This document shows positions 36,074 to 44,814 of a stretch of 64,000 nt of DNA, piece by piece; the stretch's first letter is position 1, and each line of letters opens with the position of its first letter. A program made the translations under genes and the position numbers. The notes under the pieces are model-generated. The model was not told the DNA's origin. It was given only the letters and a program-made list of their open reading frames with translations, and did not search any database. Location: positions 372,001 to 436,000 of the forward strand of contig NZ_JAFKCT010000001.1 in NCBI RefSeq assembly GCF_017254915.1, written 5' to 3'. Source of the stretch: Algoriphagus oliviformis (lineage in GTDB: Bacteria; Bacteroidota; Bacteroidia; Cytophagales; Cyclobacteriaceae).

Positions 36074-36565
36074 ATGGCGAACATCAGAGAAATAGACTCA
36101 GTCATTAGAAAAGAACGAGTAAAGGAATTTTTCCGGCTCAGTCTGTTCATTTCGCTCATGTTTTTCACAGTCGGTATTGCCTCAGGACAAAGTCCTGGAG
36201 GCAGGTATGTTCTGTACAAAGGAGGGAATTCGATTCAGCAAAAAGAGACCTTTCTCTTTCTGGATGCGGACTCTGTACAAATCATCGAAGAAGGGAGCGA
36301 AAAGCTTTTCAACTACAAAGGCAACTCTTTCAAAAGTATATTCGACGGTAGACGAGCTGATTGTGTTGAGCTCCCAAAAACAGTGTGCACGAGCATTACC
36401 GAGCTTTATCGAATGGAGGAGATTGAAATCAAAAAGCAGCTGGACAAGGTCGAGGAAGAAAAAGGATTCCGCCCAGTTCCTCCGATTAGGCACATGGTAT
36501 TGAAAATCAATTTAGTCTTGAAGCGAAAAAATGAATGCGTCTTGTATGAAGTTGATTGGATTTAG
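36074..36565 (+). CDS. Small exported or membrane-anchored protein of the AT-rich island
   Basis: 163 residues. A basic stretch (IRKERVKEFFR) precedes a hydrophobic segment (LSLFISLMFFTVGIASGQ) that ends like a signal peptidase site. The mature part begins RYVLYKGGNSIQQKETFLFLDADSVQIIEE and ends with a Lys/Glu-rich helix and a beta strand. I do not recognise it. It lies 140 bases after the previous gene and 96 bases before the next, all on the same strand. Confidence 0.6.
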   Translation: MANIREIDSVIRKERVKEFFRLSLFISLMFFTVGIASGQSPGGRYVLYKGGNSIQQKETFLFLDADSVQIIEEGSEKLFNYKGNSFKSIFDGRRADCVELPKTVCTSITELYRMEEIEIKKQLDKVEEEKGFRPVPPIRHMVLKINLVLKRKNECVLYEVDWI

Positions 36566-36661
36566 AGGTTGGCGGAACACGCTACTTGCATGTGGGATGA
36601 TGTTGATGCTAGTTTGTATAGATCAGGTAACAAAGGAGTAAAATGTAACTAAGTAACAATT

Positions 36662-37156
36662 ATGATACATAGCATAATAAACCTATATATGATGTGTAGC
36701 CTCTTTCTCTTAGGCGGTTATTCACAAAACAGCAACACTGAGGCAACAATTAACGAAGTCTTATTGAGGGAAACACTTTGGTTCCCGATGACCTCACTGG
36801 AATGGAGTCAAAACAAAAATTCCTATCTAGGATACTATATCCAACTGAATTTTGAGCATGGAAGAGTGGCTGGTCTTGATTTTTCAGACGACACTCCGCC
36901 GAAAGTTGTTGAGAACAATGGTGAGTTGTTGTCAAAAATCAACTCTTCCATTACCAAAAACGGTCTAGCCGGCTTACAAGATGGACTTCATGTTTTTCCA
37001 ATTGTCTGCGAGATGGTTCCAATACCCAAAATGGAACTTCAAAACAACTTGGAACCTGAATTAAAAAAGACCATTCCGGATTCAGATGATGTTGGCGAAG
37101 AAAGGGTAATTGTTCATCAGCCTATGCTCGTCAAGATTTATCCTCCTAAGCGATAG
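36662..37156 (+). CDS. Small exported protein of the AT-rich island
   Basis: 164 residues with a short signal peptide (MCSLFLLGGYSQ). The mature protein has WFPMTSLEWSQNKNSYLGYYIQLNFEHGRVAGLDF and ends VHQPMLVKIYPPKR, which reads like a small beta-rich domain followed by a strand. No family is recognised. It is the last gene of the island and is followed by a strong terminator. Confidence 0.6.
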   Translation: MIHSIINLYMMCSLFLLGGYSQNSNTEATINEVLLRETLWFPMTSLEWSQNKNSYLGYYIQLNFEHGRVAGLDFSDDTPPKVVENNGELLSKINSSITKNGLAGLQDGLHVFPIVCEMVPIPKMELQNNLEPELKKTIPDSDDVGEERVIVHQPMLVKIYPPKR

Positions 37157-37223
37157 CTAAGATGTGGAGGGAAGAAATCTCAATTTTGTTGAGGTCTGTT
37201 TCTGCAATTGTTAAGGAGGCTGA

Positions 37224-37240
37224 GTTTTATTGAGACTTGA
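37224..37240 (+). repeat. Direct repeat copy 2 (GTTTTRTTGAGACTTGA)
   Basis: GTTTTATTGAGACTTGA, differing by one base from the copy at 36031-36047. It lies between the last island gene and its terminator. Confidence 0.6.
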
Positions 37241-37262
37241 ATAGCCACCAAGTAAAGCAAAG

Positions 37263-37297
37263 GAGCCCGAGACGTGAGTTCTCGGGCTCTTTTTTTT
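37263..37297 (+). terminator. Rho-independent terminator closing the AT-rich island
   Basis: GAGCCCGAG (37263-37271) pairs with CTCGGGCTC (37281-37289) and is followed by eight T. It is a strong + strand terminator for the gene ending at 37156, close to the point where the sequence returns to the higher G+C of the rest of the window. Confidence 0.9.
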
Positions 37298-37344
37298 AGG
37301 GAGTATCCAATCCAGTCTGTGGGGACACAGACTGGGGCAGAGAC

Positions 37345-40038
37345 TTACCTCGCGTAGATTTTCAGCTGTTTCATTGCCCAAGGCTGATCACCTTTTTCCG
37401 TGGTTTGGATTTTGAGGAATCGGCCTTTTGCCTGTGCGTGGAGTCGGAGGGTGTTGAAGCCTTTTACGCCAGCTGCGCTGCCGACTTCCGTCCAGCTCTT
37501 GCCGTCGGCGGATACCGAGACGGTGTATTTCTTGGGAAGCTTCTCCCCAGGCACCTCAAATTCCACTTCTGCGAAGAGCTGATCCTGGGGCACTTCCACT
37601 TGGAACCAGTTGCCCGGCTCCTGTGCGGTCTCCGTCTCCCAGCCCTTGAAGCTGAAGACGTAGGACGGATCTTTGGTCGAGCCTACGCCCTGAAGTGCCG
37701 TGCTGCTTGCGGTCACTTTCCAGTTGTCTTGGGGAAAAAGCGCCTTTGGAATCTCACCTACCAGCTCGTCGTAGCCATAGTTGGACTCCCGGCTGGCGGT
37801 CTCCTTGCGGATCTGTGCCACGTAGTCTGCGTCCACGAAACTGCCTTTGTTGCCAAATTCATTGCGGATATAAGACACCACCGAGGCGATCCACTGGTCG
37901 TCGTTGCTGCTCATCGCGATCATCACGCCCTCGTATTCCTTGCCTTCGATGGCTCCGGTGAGTCCATGGAGGAGGGTTTTCACCGCGTACTCTGGGTGTC
38001 CCATCACGCGGGGCGAACCCGAAAACGCCGGTGCGATCAGTTCGCCTCCGCCGGTCGGGGTGCCGAGGCCTTTTGGCCCGTGGCAGGTAGCGCAATAGCT
38101 GTCAAAGATGGACTTGCCTTGGGCGAAAAGTGCCTGCTCCTGAGGGCTGTACTTGGTGGCGGCAGCTTTTTTGGCCTCTTCGGCCCGCTCCAGCAGCTGG
38201 GAGGCCACCGTTTGGATGCCTTTTGCGGGATTGCTTTTCAGGGTGGATTGCAGCAGCTTTTCCACATCTTCGATTTTCAGTAAGTCAGCGCTAAGGGTAG
38301 CCTGCACAGCCACATCGACATCCGAGTCCGTCGCCAGCTTGCGATAGTCGGCGGCGAGGGACTTCTCCCCGTATTTGTAAAGCGTTTCGCTGGCGCGGAT
38401 CGCTTGGATGCGGATCGCGGGGCTCGCGTCGCCCATCAGTTTTCTGACCAAGTCCACTTTCAGTACCCCGAGCCCTTCCAGCGTCCAAAGCGCGTGGATT
38501 CTCGCCAGTTCATTGCTGGAGGAGTTGGCCATTTTTTCCAATTCAGCGGCTACCGACTTGTCCTGACGGAGGATGATGTTTTGCTGGGCCTGGTCTCTCC
38601 ACCATCCGTTGGGATGCTCGAGGTGCTTCACCAGCTCCGCGGTCGTCTCGTCGTACATGCGCGGCTTTTCGGTGCTTCGCGGCATGCCGTCATAAGTCAA
38701 TCTCCAGATACGACCGTTGCCGACCACGTCATCCATCTGGTATTGTTGGATCTTGGTGCGGAGGTAGCTGCCGTCCTGCGTCCAGTTGCCCTGCTGGATG
38801 ATGCCGCGGTACATATCGACGATGTACATCGTGCCATCCGGCGCGGTGGCCATGTCCACGGGGCGGAAGAGCGGATCGGTGGATTGGATAAATTCCGATT
38901 CGGAGTCCTTGTATTGGTTTTGGATGTAGGTGAGGCCTTCTTTCTTGTCGGATCGTACTTGGCGGACGATGCGGCCTACAGGCTCTCCATAGAAGTATTG
39001 CCCGATCAGTTCTTTGGGCAGCTTGTCTCCACGGAAGACGTCGTTTCCAGCCGAACCGGTCACATTGTTGAGCGAGCCGTCAGGTTTGGTTTCGCGCATG
39101 CCCGGCTCGAAGTCGGCCAGCTTCACCAAGCTGTAGGGAACGCGGAAGCCCTCTTGGAACTGGCCTTCCACGCGGAAGTTGCCATAGACCAGCGGGAACT
39201 GGAAGCTTTGCGGCACGCCGCCGGCCCCGTCTTGGAACCACATCTGGCCGTAGTTGTCTTGCGTCACGCCCCACTGTCCCCAGGGATTTCCCGTCGGCTC
39301 CTGGATGACTCCGTCGGGAGTCCAGCGGATGCGTCGGGAGTTGTAGGTGCTGTACATCCAGTTGTCCATAGTCCAGGTGAGAAAGGAGGTCTGGTGCTCC
39401 ACATTGCCGGAGCGACCTAGGCCGGTGGCGAAAAGCTCCTTTTTGTCCGCCTTTCCATCACCATCCGTGTCGGTGTATTTGTACACGTGATCCTCGTTGG
39501 ACTCCATGGAAAGGATGGTATTCGGGCCAAAAGGCACAACAAATCTCGGAAACACCAAGCTATCCAAGAAGACAACGCCGGTTTCGTACACGCCGTCATT
39601 GTCCTCGTCTTCCCAGCGGGAGATGCGTGAGGTGGCAAAAAGCTCCCCATTGGCGTCGATATCCTGCATGTAGCTTCGCAGCTCCAGCACGTACATGCGC
39701 CCATTGCCGTCAAACTGGATGGCCGCCGGTTCGCGGATTTGCGGCTCGGAGAGGATGGATTCCATCTTGTAGCCAGGCTTTAGCACAAAAGACTTCGCCT
39801 CCTCGTTGGCGGAGACCGGGATCACCGGAGGAGCTGGCGTGAGGTCGATTCCTTTCCAACGGGGCGATTCCATGTCCGCATCGGCAGGGATTTCGATGGC
39901 TGGGTAAGGGGCTTCGGCACGTTTGGGGTCCATGCTTTCGGCAGGAGAGACGTCAAAGGGGGATCGCTCGGGTGTGCAGCTGGCAAGAGCGGCCAGGGAA
40001 GCACAGGAGAGCGCGAGGAGTTTTTTGGACAAATGCAT
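37345..40038 (-). CDS. Propeller/HEAT/cytochrome c lipoprotein (PVC-type putative dehydrogenase)
   Basis: 897 residues with a lipoprotein signal (LAALASC, C21). Residues ~80-480 are a beta-propeller of the membrane-bound dehydrogenase type (GYKMESILSEPQIREPAAIQFD, GRMYVLELRSY, Asp-rich turns DEDNDGVYETG and DTDGDGKADKK). HEAT-like helices follow (~480-620), then a cytochrome c domain with CATCH at 649-653 and a likely methionine ligand in GVMIAM, and finally a discoidin (F5/8 C)-like sandwich to the end. This multidomain plan is common in Planctomycetes and Bacteroidota proteins thought to oxidise sugars or other substrates outside the inner membrane. The substrate is unknown. Single-gene unit. 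Confidence 0.85.
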   Translation of the reverse strand: MHLSKKLLALSCASLAALASCTPERSPFDVSPAESMDPKRAEAPYPAIEIPADADMESPRWKGIDLTPAPPVIPVSANEEAKSFVLKPGYKMESILSEPQIREPAAIQFDGNGRMYVLELRSYMQDIDANGELFATSRISRWEDEDNDGVYETGVVFLDSLVFPRFVVPFGPNTILSMESNEDHVYKYTDTDGDGKADKKELFATGLGRSGNVEHQTSFLTWTMDNWMYSTYNSRRIRWTPDGVIQEPTGNPWGQWGVTQDNYGQMWFQDGAGGVPQSFQFPLVYGNFRVEGQFQEGFRVPYSLVKLADFEPGMRETKPDGSLNNVTGSAGNDVFRGDKLPKELIGQYFYGEPVGRIVRQVRSDKKEGLTYIQNQYKDSESEFIQSTDPLFRPVDMATAPDGTMYIVDMYRGIIQQGNWTQDGSYLRTKIQQYQMDDVVGNGRIWRLTYDGMPRSTEKPRMYDETTAELVKHLEHPNGWWRDQAQQNIILRQDKSVAAELEKMANSSSNELARIHALWTLEGLGVLKVDLVRKLMGDASPAIRIQAIRASETLYKYGEKSLAADYRKLATDSDVDVAVQATLSADLLKIEDVEKLLQSTLKSNPAKGIQTVASQLLERAEEAKKAAATKYSPQEQALFAQGKSIFDSYCATCHGPKGLGTPTGGGELIAPAFSGSPRVMGHPEYAVKTLLHGLTGAIEGKEYEGVMIAMSSNDDQWIASVVSYIRNEFGNKGSFVDADYVAQIRKETASRESNYGYDELVGEIPKALFPQDNWKVTASSTALQGVGSTKDPSYVFSFKGWETETAQEPGNWFQVEVPQDQLFAEVEFEVPGEKLPKKYTVSVSADGKSWTEVGSAAGVKGFNTLRLHAQAKGRFLKIQTTEKGDQPWAMKQLKIYAR

Positions 40039-40259
40039 CTACAATGGGGTCAGGTACTAGGCGAAAGATTTGCTGTTCTGGTCTTTCGGATTTTTGAAAG
40101 GCGCCAAAATAGCCCTTTTTGCCCTGAAGTACTTACCGCAAAAGTAATTTTTCGGGCTACCTGATCGAGAGCTTTCCTTGGGGAAAGGGCCAACCTATTT
40201 GCTTTTCTGAGTAAAAACTATTGCAAAAGGATGCCAAGAGGGAACCCCTCTTCTAAATT

Positions 40260-40288
40260 TACACGTACCTTTATTTGAAACACGTGTA
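40260..40288. promoter_or_regulatory. Inverted repeat, candidate toxin-antitoxin operator
   Basis: TACACGT (40260-40266) and its exact reverse complement ACGTGTA (40282-40288) end three bases before the antitoxin ATG at 40292. The 15-base spacer contains TACCTTTA, a near match to the Bacteroidota -7 element TAnnTTTG. The position fits autoregulation by the antitoxin. Confidence 0.5.
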
Positions 40289-40291
40289 CCC

Positions 40292-40549
40292 ATGAAAACG
40301 AAGCTAACCCTTACCGTAAAAAAGGAAATTGTAGAAAAGGCCAAACGAAAAGCCGCCAACCAGGGAATCTCACTTTCTCGGCTGATTGAGGAGATTTTTG
40401 AAAAAGATGATACCGATCTCCAAACTTCAGAATCACAATTCGCCGCCAGAAGGCTATTGCAAAGATTGGAGGAAATGGAGTCCACTCAGGCACCCGAAGA
40501 ATCCGACAAAGTCGCCTTAACCAGATACTTGAAGGAAAAATATGGTTAG
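40292..40549 (+). CDS. DUF6364-type antitoxin (ribbon-helix-helix-like)
   Basis: 85 residues. The N-terminus, KLTLTVKKEIVEKAKRKAANQGISLSRLIEEIF, is the beta strand plus two helices of a ribbon-helix-helix DNA-binding fold as in DUF6364 proteins. The acidic C-terminal half would wrap the toxin. The PIN toxin gene overlaps its end by 8 bases. It should neutralise the toxin and repress the operon, probably through the inverted repeat immediately upstream. Confidence 0.85.
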   Translation: MKTKLTLTVKKEIVEKAKRKAANQGISLSRLIEEIFEKDDTDLQTSESQFAARRLLQRLEEMESTQAPEESDKVALTRYLKEKYG

Positions 40550-40952
40550 GATTTTTTTGGACACCAATGTGGTCTTGGACCTCTTGGCAAAAAGACAGCC
40601 TTTTTACGCGGATGCCAAATTGTTTTTGGGCCTCCACTCCAACGGACTGGCGAGGCTTCAAATCGCGGAATGCAGTCTGGGTAATCTCTACTATCTGGCC
40701 TTCAATGTCTACAAGCTTCCCTATGCCGAGTTCGCACTAGGTGAGTTCATTAAGGCCTGCGAGATTCTTTCGGGAGGAAAGCAGGTGATTTATAGTTCGT
40801 TAAGCTCAAACTTTAAAGACAAAGAAGACGCCTTGCAATACTATACCGCTTTGGCCAACAAGTCCGATTTTATAATCACCCGAGACAAAAAAGACTTCAA
40901 GCATGCTGTCCATATTCCGGTGATGACACCCCAGGAATTTTTCTCATCCTAG
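40542..40952 (+). CDS. PIN-domain toxin (VapC-like ribonuclease)
   Basis: 136 residues, one PIN domain. The acidic metal site is complete: D7 (FLDTNVVLDLL), E43 (IAECS), D96 (KEDALQYYTA) and D115 (ITRDKKDF). Members cut specific RNAs such as initiator tRNA or rRNA in a Mg/Mn-dependent way. It overlaps the DUF6364 antitoxin gene by 8 bases. The target RNA is unknown. Confidence 0.9.
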   Translation: MVRIFLDTNVVLDLLAKRQPFYADAKLFLGLHSNGLARLQIAECSLGNLYYLAFNVYKLPYAEFALGEFIKACEILSGGKQVIYSSLSSNFKDKEDALQYYTALANKSDFIITRDKKDFKHAVHIPVMTPQEFFSS

Positions 40953-40958
40953 CATCAC

Positions 40959-41186
40959 TTAGGCTTTCCGCTTCAAATCCGGCCTGTCCTGATACCACTG
41001 CTCGTCAAAAGTCTCCGGGATATCCACTGGGGCGGTGAGCACGCTCCAGACCATCCAGATCAGCAGAATCGGGCTGGCCAAAAAAATCCCCCAAACCAGC
41101 ACCTGCGCCACATGGAGCTGGATCAGCGTGACAAAGACGATCAAAATTCCCGTCACGATCCCCACCGATGTCAGATAGTTCTTCAT
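40959..41186 (-). CDS. Small membrane protein, two helices
   Basis: 75 residues from the ATG at 41186; the longer frame upstream reads through repeat-like intergenic DNA and is not believed. Two hydrophobic helices (VGIVTGILIVFVTLIQL and VLVWGIFLASPILLIWMVWSVL) are followed by a polar tail ETFDEQWYQDRPDLKRKA. No family is named. It ends 6 bases from the end of the convergent PIN toxin gene. Confidence 0.6.
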   Translation of the reverse strand: MKNYLTSVGIVTGILIVFVTLIQLHVAQVLVWGIFLASPILLIWMVWSVLTAPVDIPETFDEQWYQDRPDLKRKA

Positions 41187-41220
41187 CTTTTCGGAGTTTT
41201 TCTCTGTTATATTAAACTCC

Positions 41221-41335
41221 AAACAGCATCGGCTTGTTATTCCCTCATTGACAAGACAACGGTCGGTGACTGAGACAATAGACTTTCGGAAAGCTGCCAA
41301 AGTCTTGTGTCTTGAATCTTGCGTCTAAAATCTAC
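41221..41335. repeat. Decayed intergenic repeat
   Basis: Contains iterated GTCTTGTGTCTTGAATCTTGCGTCT-type units (two near repeats of TCTTG[T/C]GTCT) just before the VWA gene. It is similar in style to the blocks at 32168 and 46885 and has no coding potential. Confidence 0.4.
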
Positions 41336-41337
41336 CC

Positions 41338-42438
41338 ATGAAAGGCTTCCGCTTCACCCAATACGTCCCGCCCCAAGATCCGGAGAAAAACACCTTCGAA
41401 AACCTACTGAACATTTTCCTTCAGCTGGTGACGATGACCGGTGGCGACGTGGCCGAGGCACTCAGCTGGCTGACCAATCTGGACAACCGCTACGGCCTCA
41501 CCAACCCCAACTACGGCATCGGCGACTTCATCGAAGACCTCAAGACCAAGGGCTATCTCACGGAAGAAAACCAAAAGGGCGAGTTTAAGATCACCGGCAA
41601 GTCCGAGCAGACCATCAGAAAATCAGCACTCGAAGAGATCTTTGGCAAGCTCAAGCGCGGCAAATCCGGCCAACACAAAACCACCCATTCCGGCATTGGA
41701 GACGAGCGTGGGACGGATCGAAGGGCTTTTGAGTTCGGGGACAATCTGGATCAGATCGCATTGACGGATTCACTGAGAAACGCCCAGGCTAACCACGGCT
41801 TCTCCGGAGACTACCTGCTGACCGAAGATGATCTGGAGGTGATGGAAAACGAGCAGCGCTCCCAGACCTCTACCGTGCTGATGATCGACATCTCCCACTC
41901 CATGATCCTTTACGGCGAGGATCGAATCACTCCTGCGAAGAAAGTCGCCATGGCGCTGGCCGAGCTGATCAAGACCCGCTATCCCAAGGACACGCTGGAC
42001 GTGATCGTCTTCGGCAACGATGCCTGGCAGATCGAGATCAAGGACTTGCCTTACCTCCAAGTCGGCCCCTACCACACCAATACGGTCGCCGGACTCGAGC
42101 TGGCGATGGATTTGCTCCGCAGGAGGAAAAACCCAAACAAGCAGATCTTCATGATCACCGACGGCAAACCTACCTGCCTGAAAGTCGGCATCAAATACTA
42201 CAAAAACGCCTTTGGCATAGACAGCAAGATCCTCGGCGAGACGCTGAAGCTTGCTGCCCAATGCCGCAAACTCAAGATTCCCGTGACGACGTTCATGATC
42301 GCCTCGGATCCCTATCTGAAGGAATTTGTGAAAGAATTTACCAAAGTGAACAACGGAAACGCCTACTACAGCAGCCTCAAGGGGCTTGGCGACCTGATTT
42401 TCGAAGACTATAGACGAAACCGAACCAAACGCTTCTAA
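41338..42438 (+). CDS. VWA (von Willebrand A) domain protein of a MoxR-VWA pair
   Basis: 366 residues. An N-terminal helical region (~1-165) contains a basic Gly/Lys-rich stretch and a loop GDERGTDRRAFEFGDN. The VWA domain (~175-360) has an intact MIDAS: D184-x-S186-x-S188 in MIDISHSM, a Thr in HTNTVAG and Asp in MITDGKP. The AAA+ partner follows after 5 bases. In such pairs (RavA/ViaA, CoxD/CoxE, chelatase I/D) the VWA protein recruits a target and the ATPase remodels it or inserts a metal. No target gene is adjacent. Confidence 0.9.
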   Translation: MKGFRFTQYVPPQDPEKNTFENLLNIFLQLVTMTGGDVAEALSWLTNLDNRYGLTNPNYGIGDFIEDLKTKGYLTEENQKGEFKITGKSEQTIRKSALEEIFGKLKRGKSGQHKTTHSGIGDERGTDRRAFEFGDNLDQIALTDSLRNAQANHGFSGDYLLTEDDLEVMENEQRSQTSTVLMIDISHSMILYGEDRITPAKKVAMALAELIKTRYPKDTLDVIVFGNDAWQIEIKDLPYLQVGPYHTNTVAGLELAMDLLRRRKNPNKQIFMITDGKPTCLKVGIKYYKNAFGIDSKILGETLKLAAQCRKLKIPVTTFMIASDPYLKEFVKEFTKVNNGNAYYSSLKGLGDLIFEDYRRNRTKRF

Positions 42439-42443
42439 CCCAC

Positions 42444-43961
42444 ATGGACTACCAAAGACTGAGCGGAAAAGAACTTACCCACATCAAAACCCTGGGCCAA
42501 CTCAAGGCCTCCGGCTACCAACCCAAATCCATCAAAGAAGAGCTTCGCGACAACCTGATCCTGAAGATCAAGCGGAAGGAAAACGTCTTCGAAGGAATCT
42601 GGGGCTATGAGGACACGGTCATTCCCGACATCGAGCGGGCGATCCTTTCCCGGCACAATATCAACCTCCTGGGTCTTCGCGGCCAGGCCAAAACCCGCAT
42701 TGCGCGGATGATGACCCAACTTTTGGACGAATACGTACCGGTGGTTTTCGGTTCGGAGCTGAACGATGACCCCATGCATCCGCTTTCCTCTTTTGCAAAG
42801 AATCTCATCGAGGAAAAAGGCGATGACACAGCAATCACCTGGATGCATCGGGAGGAACGCTACGCGGAAAAGCTCGCCACGCCCGACGTATCCGTGGCCG
42901 ATCTGATCGGCGACGTGGATCCCATCAAGGCCGCAACCATGAAGCTCAGCTACAACGACGAGCGCGTGATCCACTACGGGCTCGTGCCCCGCTCCAACCG
43001 CTGCATCTTCGTGATCAACGAGCTTCCCGACTTGCAGGCCAGGATTCAGGTGGCACTGTTCAACATCCTGCAGGAGGGCGATATCCAGATCCGCGGCTTC
43101 AAGCTCCGTCTTCCGCTGGACATCCAGTTTGTCTTCACCGCCAATCCCGAGGACTACACCAACCGCGGCAGTATCGTGACTCCGCTGAAGGACAGGATCG
43201 AAAGCCAGATCATCACCCACTATCCGAAATCCATCGAGATCGGCCGCCGCATCACTGCGCAGGAGGCCAATCTTGCCGGCAAACCCGTGGAAAATATCCA
43301 TGTGCCTGAGCTGATGAAAGACCTCATCGAGCAGATTGCCATCGAAGCGAGAGGCTCGGAGTATGTGGACGAAAAAAGCGGTGTGTCGGCCCGATTGACT
43401 ATTTCCGCTTACGAAAACCTGATTTCCGCTGCGGAAAGACGTCTTTATCTCAACGGGGAACCGAACACCATCGTACGCATTGCCGACCTGATCGGCGTGA
43501 TTCCGGCGATCACCGGTAAGGTGGAGCTCGTTTACGAAGGCGAGCAGGAAGGTGCTGGTTTGGTTGCGTACAATTTGATCGGAAAAGCCATCCGCACGCA
43601 GTTTGTGAATTATTTCCCTTCGCCGGAGCAAAAGAAAAAGGACAAAAACGGCAATCCTTATGTGATCCCGCTGGCCTGGTTTGGCGAGGGAAATGCCCTG
43701 GATATTTTAGCTTCCCAGTCAGACAAGGAGTACAAAAGCCTGCTTCACTCCGTTCCGGGTTTGGAGGAAGTGGTGACCCAATTGGTGAAAAACCTGCCGG
43801 AAAAGGAGAAAGAGTTCTTTATGGAATTTGCCCTCCATGGCCTAGCCGAGTACTCCCAGCTCAGCAAGAAGCTGTTGGACACAGGCTTGCTGTTCAAGGA
43901 CTTGTTCAGCTCGATGTTTGATATGGGCGGAGACGAGGAATTGGAGGAGGACGATTTGTGA
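42444..43961 (+). CDS. MoxR-like / magnesium-chelatase-type AAA+ ATPase
   Basis: 505 residues. Walker A GLRGQAKTR (about 76-84), Walker B region RCIFVINELPDL, sensor 1 FVFTANPEDYTNRG and an arginine-rich sensor-2 part in the lid helices, plus the pre-sensor-1 insertion typical of the MoxR/chelatase clade (EGDIQIRGFKLRLPLDIQF). The C-terminal ~130 residues are helical and specific to this subfamily, ending acidic (GGDEELEEDDL). It is longer than classical MoxR (~330). The gene is coupled to the VWA gene; together they probably form a metal-insertion or protein-remodelling machine. Confidence 0.9.
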   Translation: MDYQRLSGKELTHIKTLGQLKASGYQPKSIKEELRDNLILKIKRKENVFEGIWGYEDTVIPDIERAILSRHNINLLGLRGQAKTRIARMMTQLLDEYVPVVFGSELNDDPMHPLSSFAKNLIEEKGDDTAITWMHREERYAEKLATPDVSVADLIGDVDPIKAATMKLSYNDERVIHYGLVPRSNRCIFVINELPDLQARIQVALFNILQEGDIQIRGFKLRLPLDIQFVFTANPEDYTNRGSIVTPLKDRIESQIITHYPKSIEIGRRITAQEANLAGKPVENIHVPELMKDLIEQIAIEARGSEYVDEKSGVSARLTISAYENLISAAERRLYLNGEPNTIVRIADLIGVIPAITGKVELVYEGEQEGAGLVAYNLIGKAIRTQFVNYFPSPEQKKKDKNGNPYVIPLAWFGEGNALDILASQSDKEYKSLLHSVPGLEEVVTQLVKNLPEKEKEFFMEFALHGLAEYSQLSKKLLDTGLLFKDLFSSMFDMGGDEELEEDDL

Positions 43962-44262
43962 GTTGATTTTGGAACATGTATATCCGCAATTTTGCCAGTA
44001 TGCGAATTTGCTTCTTCACTCGGGCGGGAAGACCGAAGTAGGGCAAAGCCTAGAGTTTAGCCTTACTTTGGATAGTCACCGTTGACTACTGGTACAAAGC
44101 GGACATTCATATTTTGGAATTAGGATATACGATCTACGCCGGATGAACTGGCGCAAATCGTACAACTAGAGTGAAGAGAGCCGTGGGAGTTTGGACTCCT
44201 TGGTTTTCTTCATTTGGTCTATATTTTTTCGGTAAATTAGAAAGGACTTAAAACTCGTGGTT
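43962..44262. other. Intergenic region before the second toxin-antitoxin pair
   Basis: About 300 bases without a gene. It contains short inverted segments (TACGAT at 44128 with ATCGTA at 44157; CTTCACT at 44014 with AGTGAAG at 44169) that may be chance, and a TATATTTT element at 44220 as a possible -7 box for the antitoxin gene. No RNA gene is recognised. Confidence 0.3.
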
Positions 44263-44511
44263 ATGGATATTGCTGAAAAAAAGCTGGATTTGATCTCTTG
44301 GCTTTCCAGATTGGAAGATCCAGCGACGCTGAGCCAGGTGGCCGAAATCAAGGAGGAATTCTTGAAACAACGGTATGAGAATTCCCTTAAACCCATGAGT
44401 TTGGGCGAGTTTCGAGATAGCCTATCCGAAGCCGAACGGGACTATGCCCAAGGAAGATTTCTCAGCCAAGATGAGTTGGAGCAGCGGATCAAGGCCGGCA
44501 GGGTTTTATGA
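44263..44511 (+). CDS. Antitoxin of a ParE/RelE-type pair
   Basis: 82 residues from the ATG at 44263; a GTG two codons upstream (44257) is possible. It is helical and acidic with LISWLSRLEDPATLSQVAEIKEEF and a C-terminal segment SLGEFRDSLSEAERDYAQGRFLSQDELEQRI, which resembles the toxin-binding tail of Bacteroidota antitoxins paired with RelE/ParE toxins. No clear DNA-binding domain is seen. It overlaps the toxin gene by 4 bases. Confidence 0.8.
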   Translation: MDIAEKKLDLISWLSRLEDPATLSQVAEIKEEFLKQRYENSLKPMSLGEFRDSLSEAERDYAQGRFLSQDELEQRIKAGRVL

Positions 44512-44810
44512 AAATCGTATGGTCTAACCGAGCACTTGTCGACCTCGATGACATTTTTCAATTCTACTCATTGATTGCCTCGACGGATGTCGCCCAGAAA
44601 CTGACAGGTAAGATTCTCAATCGAGTGAGGATCTTGACTTCCTATCCAGAAGTAGGAATTGCGGAGAGTTGGGGCATAGAGCTCCCCTTTGAGTACCGTT
44701 CTTTAATCGAAGGAAATTACAAGATCATCTATCGTATCATAGATCAAACAACGATTTTGGTAGCAAGGGTCTTTGATACTAGAATGGATCCAAAAAAGAA
44801 GACCATCTGA
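44508..44810 (+). CDS. ParE/RelE-superfamily toxin
   Basis: 100 residues, the usual size. It starts KIVWSNRALVDLDDIFQFY, has the helical hairpin, then PEVGIAESWG and the core strands EYRSLIEGNYKIIYRIIDQTTILVARVFDTRMDP, all typical of the ParE branch (YRSL.. NYKIIYR and VFDTRMDP). Branch members poison gyrase or cut mRNA on the ribosome; which applies here is unknown. The 4-base overlap with the upstream antitoxin gene marks one operon. Confidence 0.9.
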   Translation: MKIVWSNRALVDLDDIFQFYSLIASTDVAQKLTGKILNRVRILTSYPEVGIAESWGIELPFEYRSLIEGNYKIIYRIIDQTTILVARVFDTRMDPKKKTI

Positions 44811-44814
44811 ACAG

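Noticed and set aside
43962-44262. Short inverted segments as a small RNA or MITE
   Set aside because: Stems are only 6-7 bp and widely spaced; no flanking direct repeats or RNA family features.
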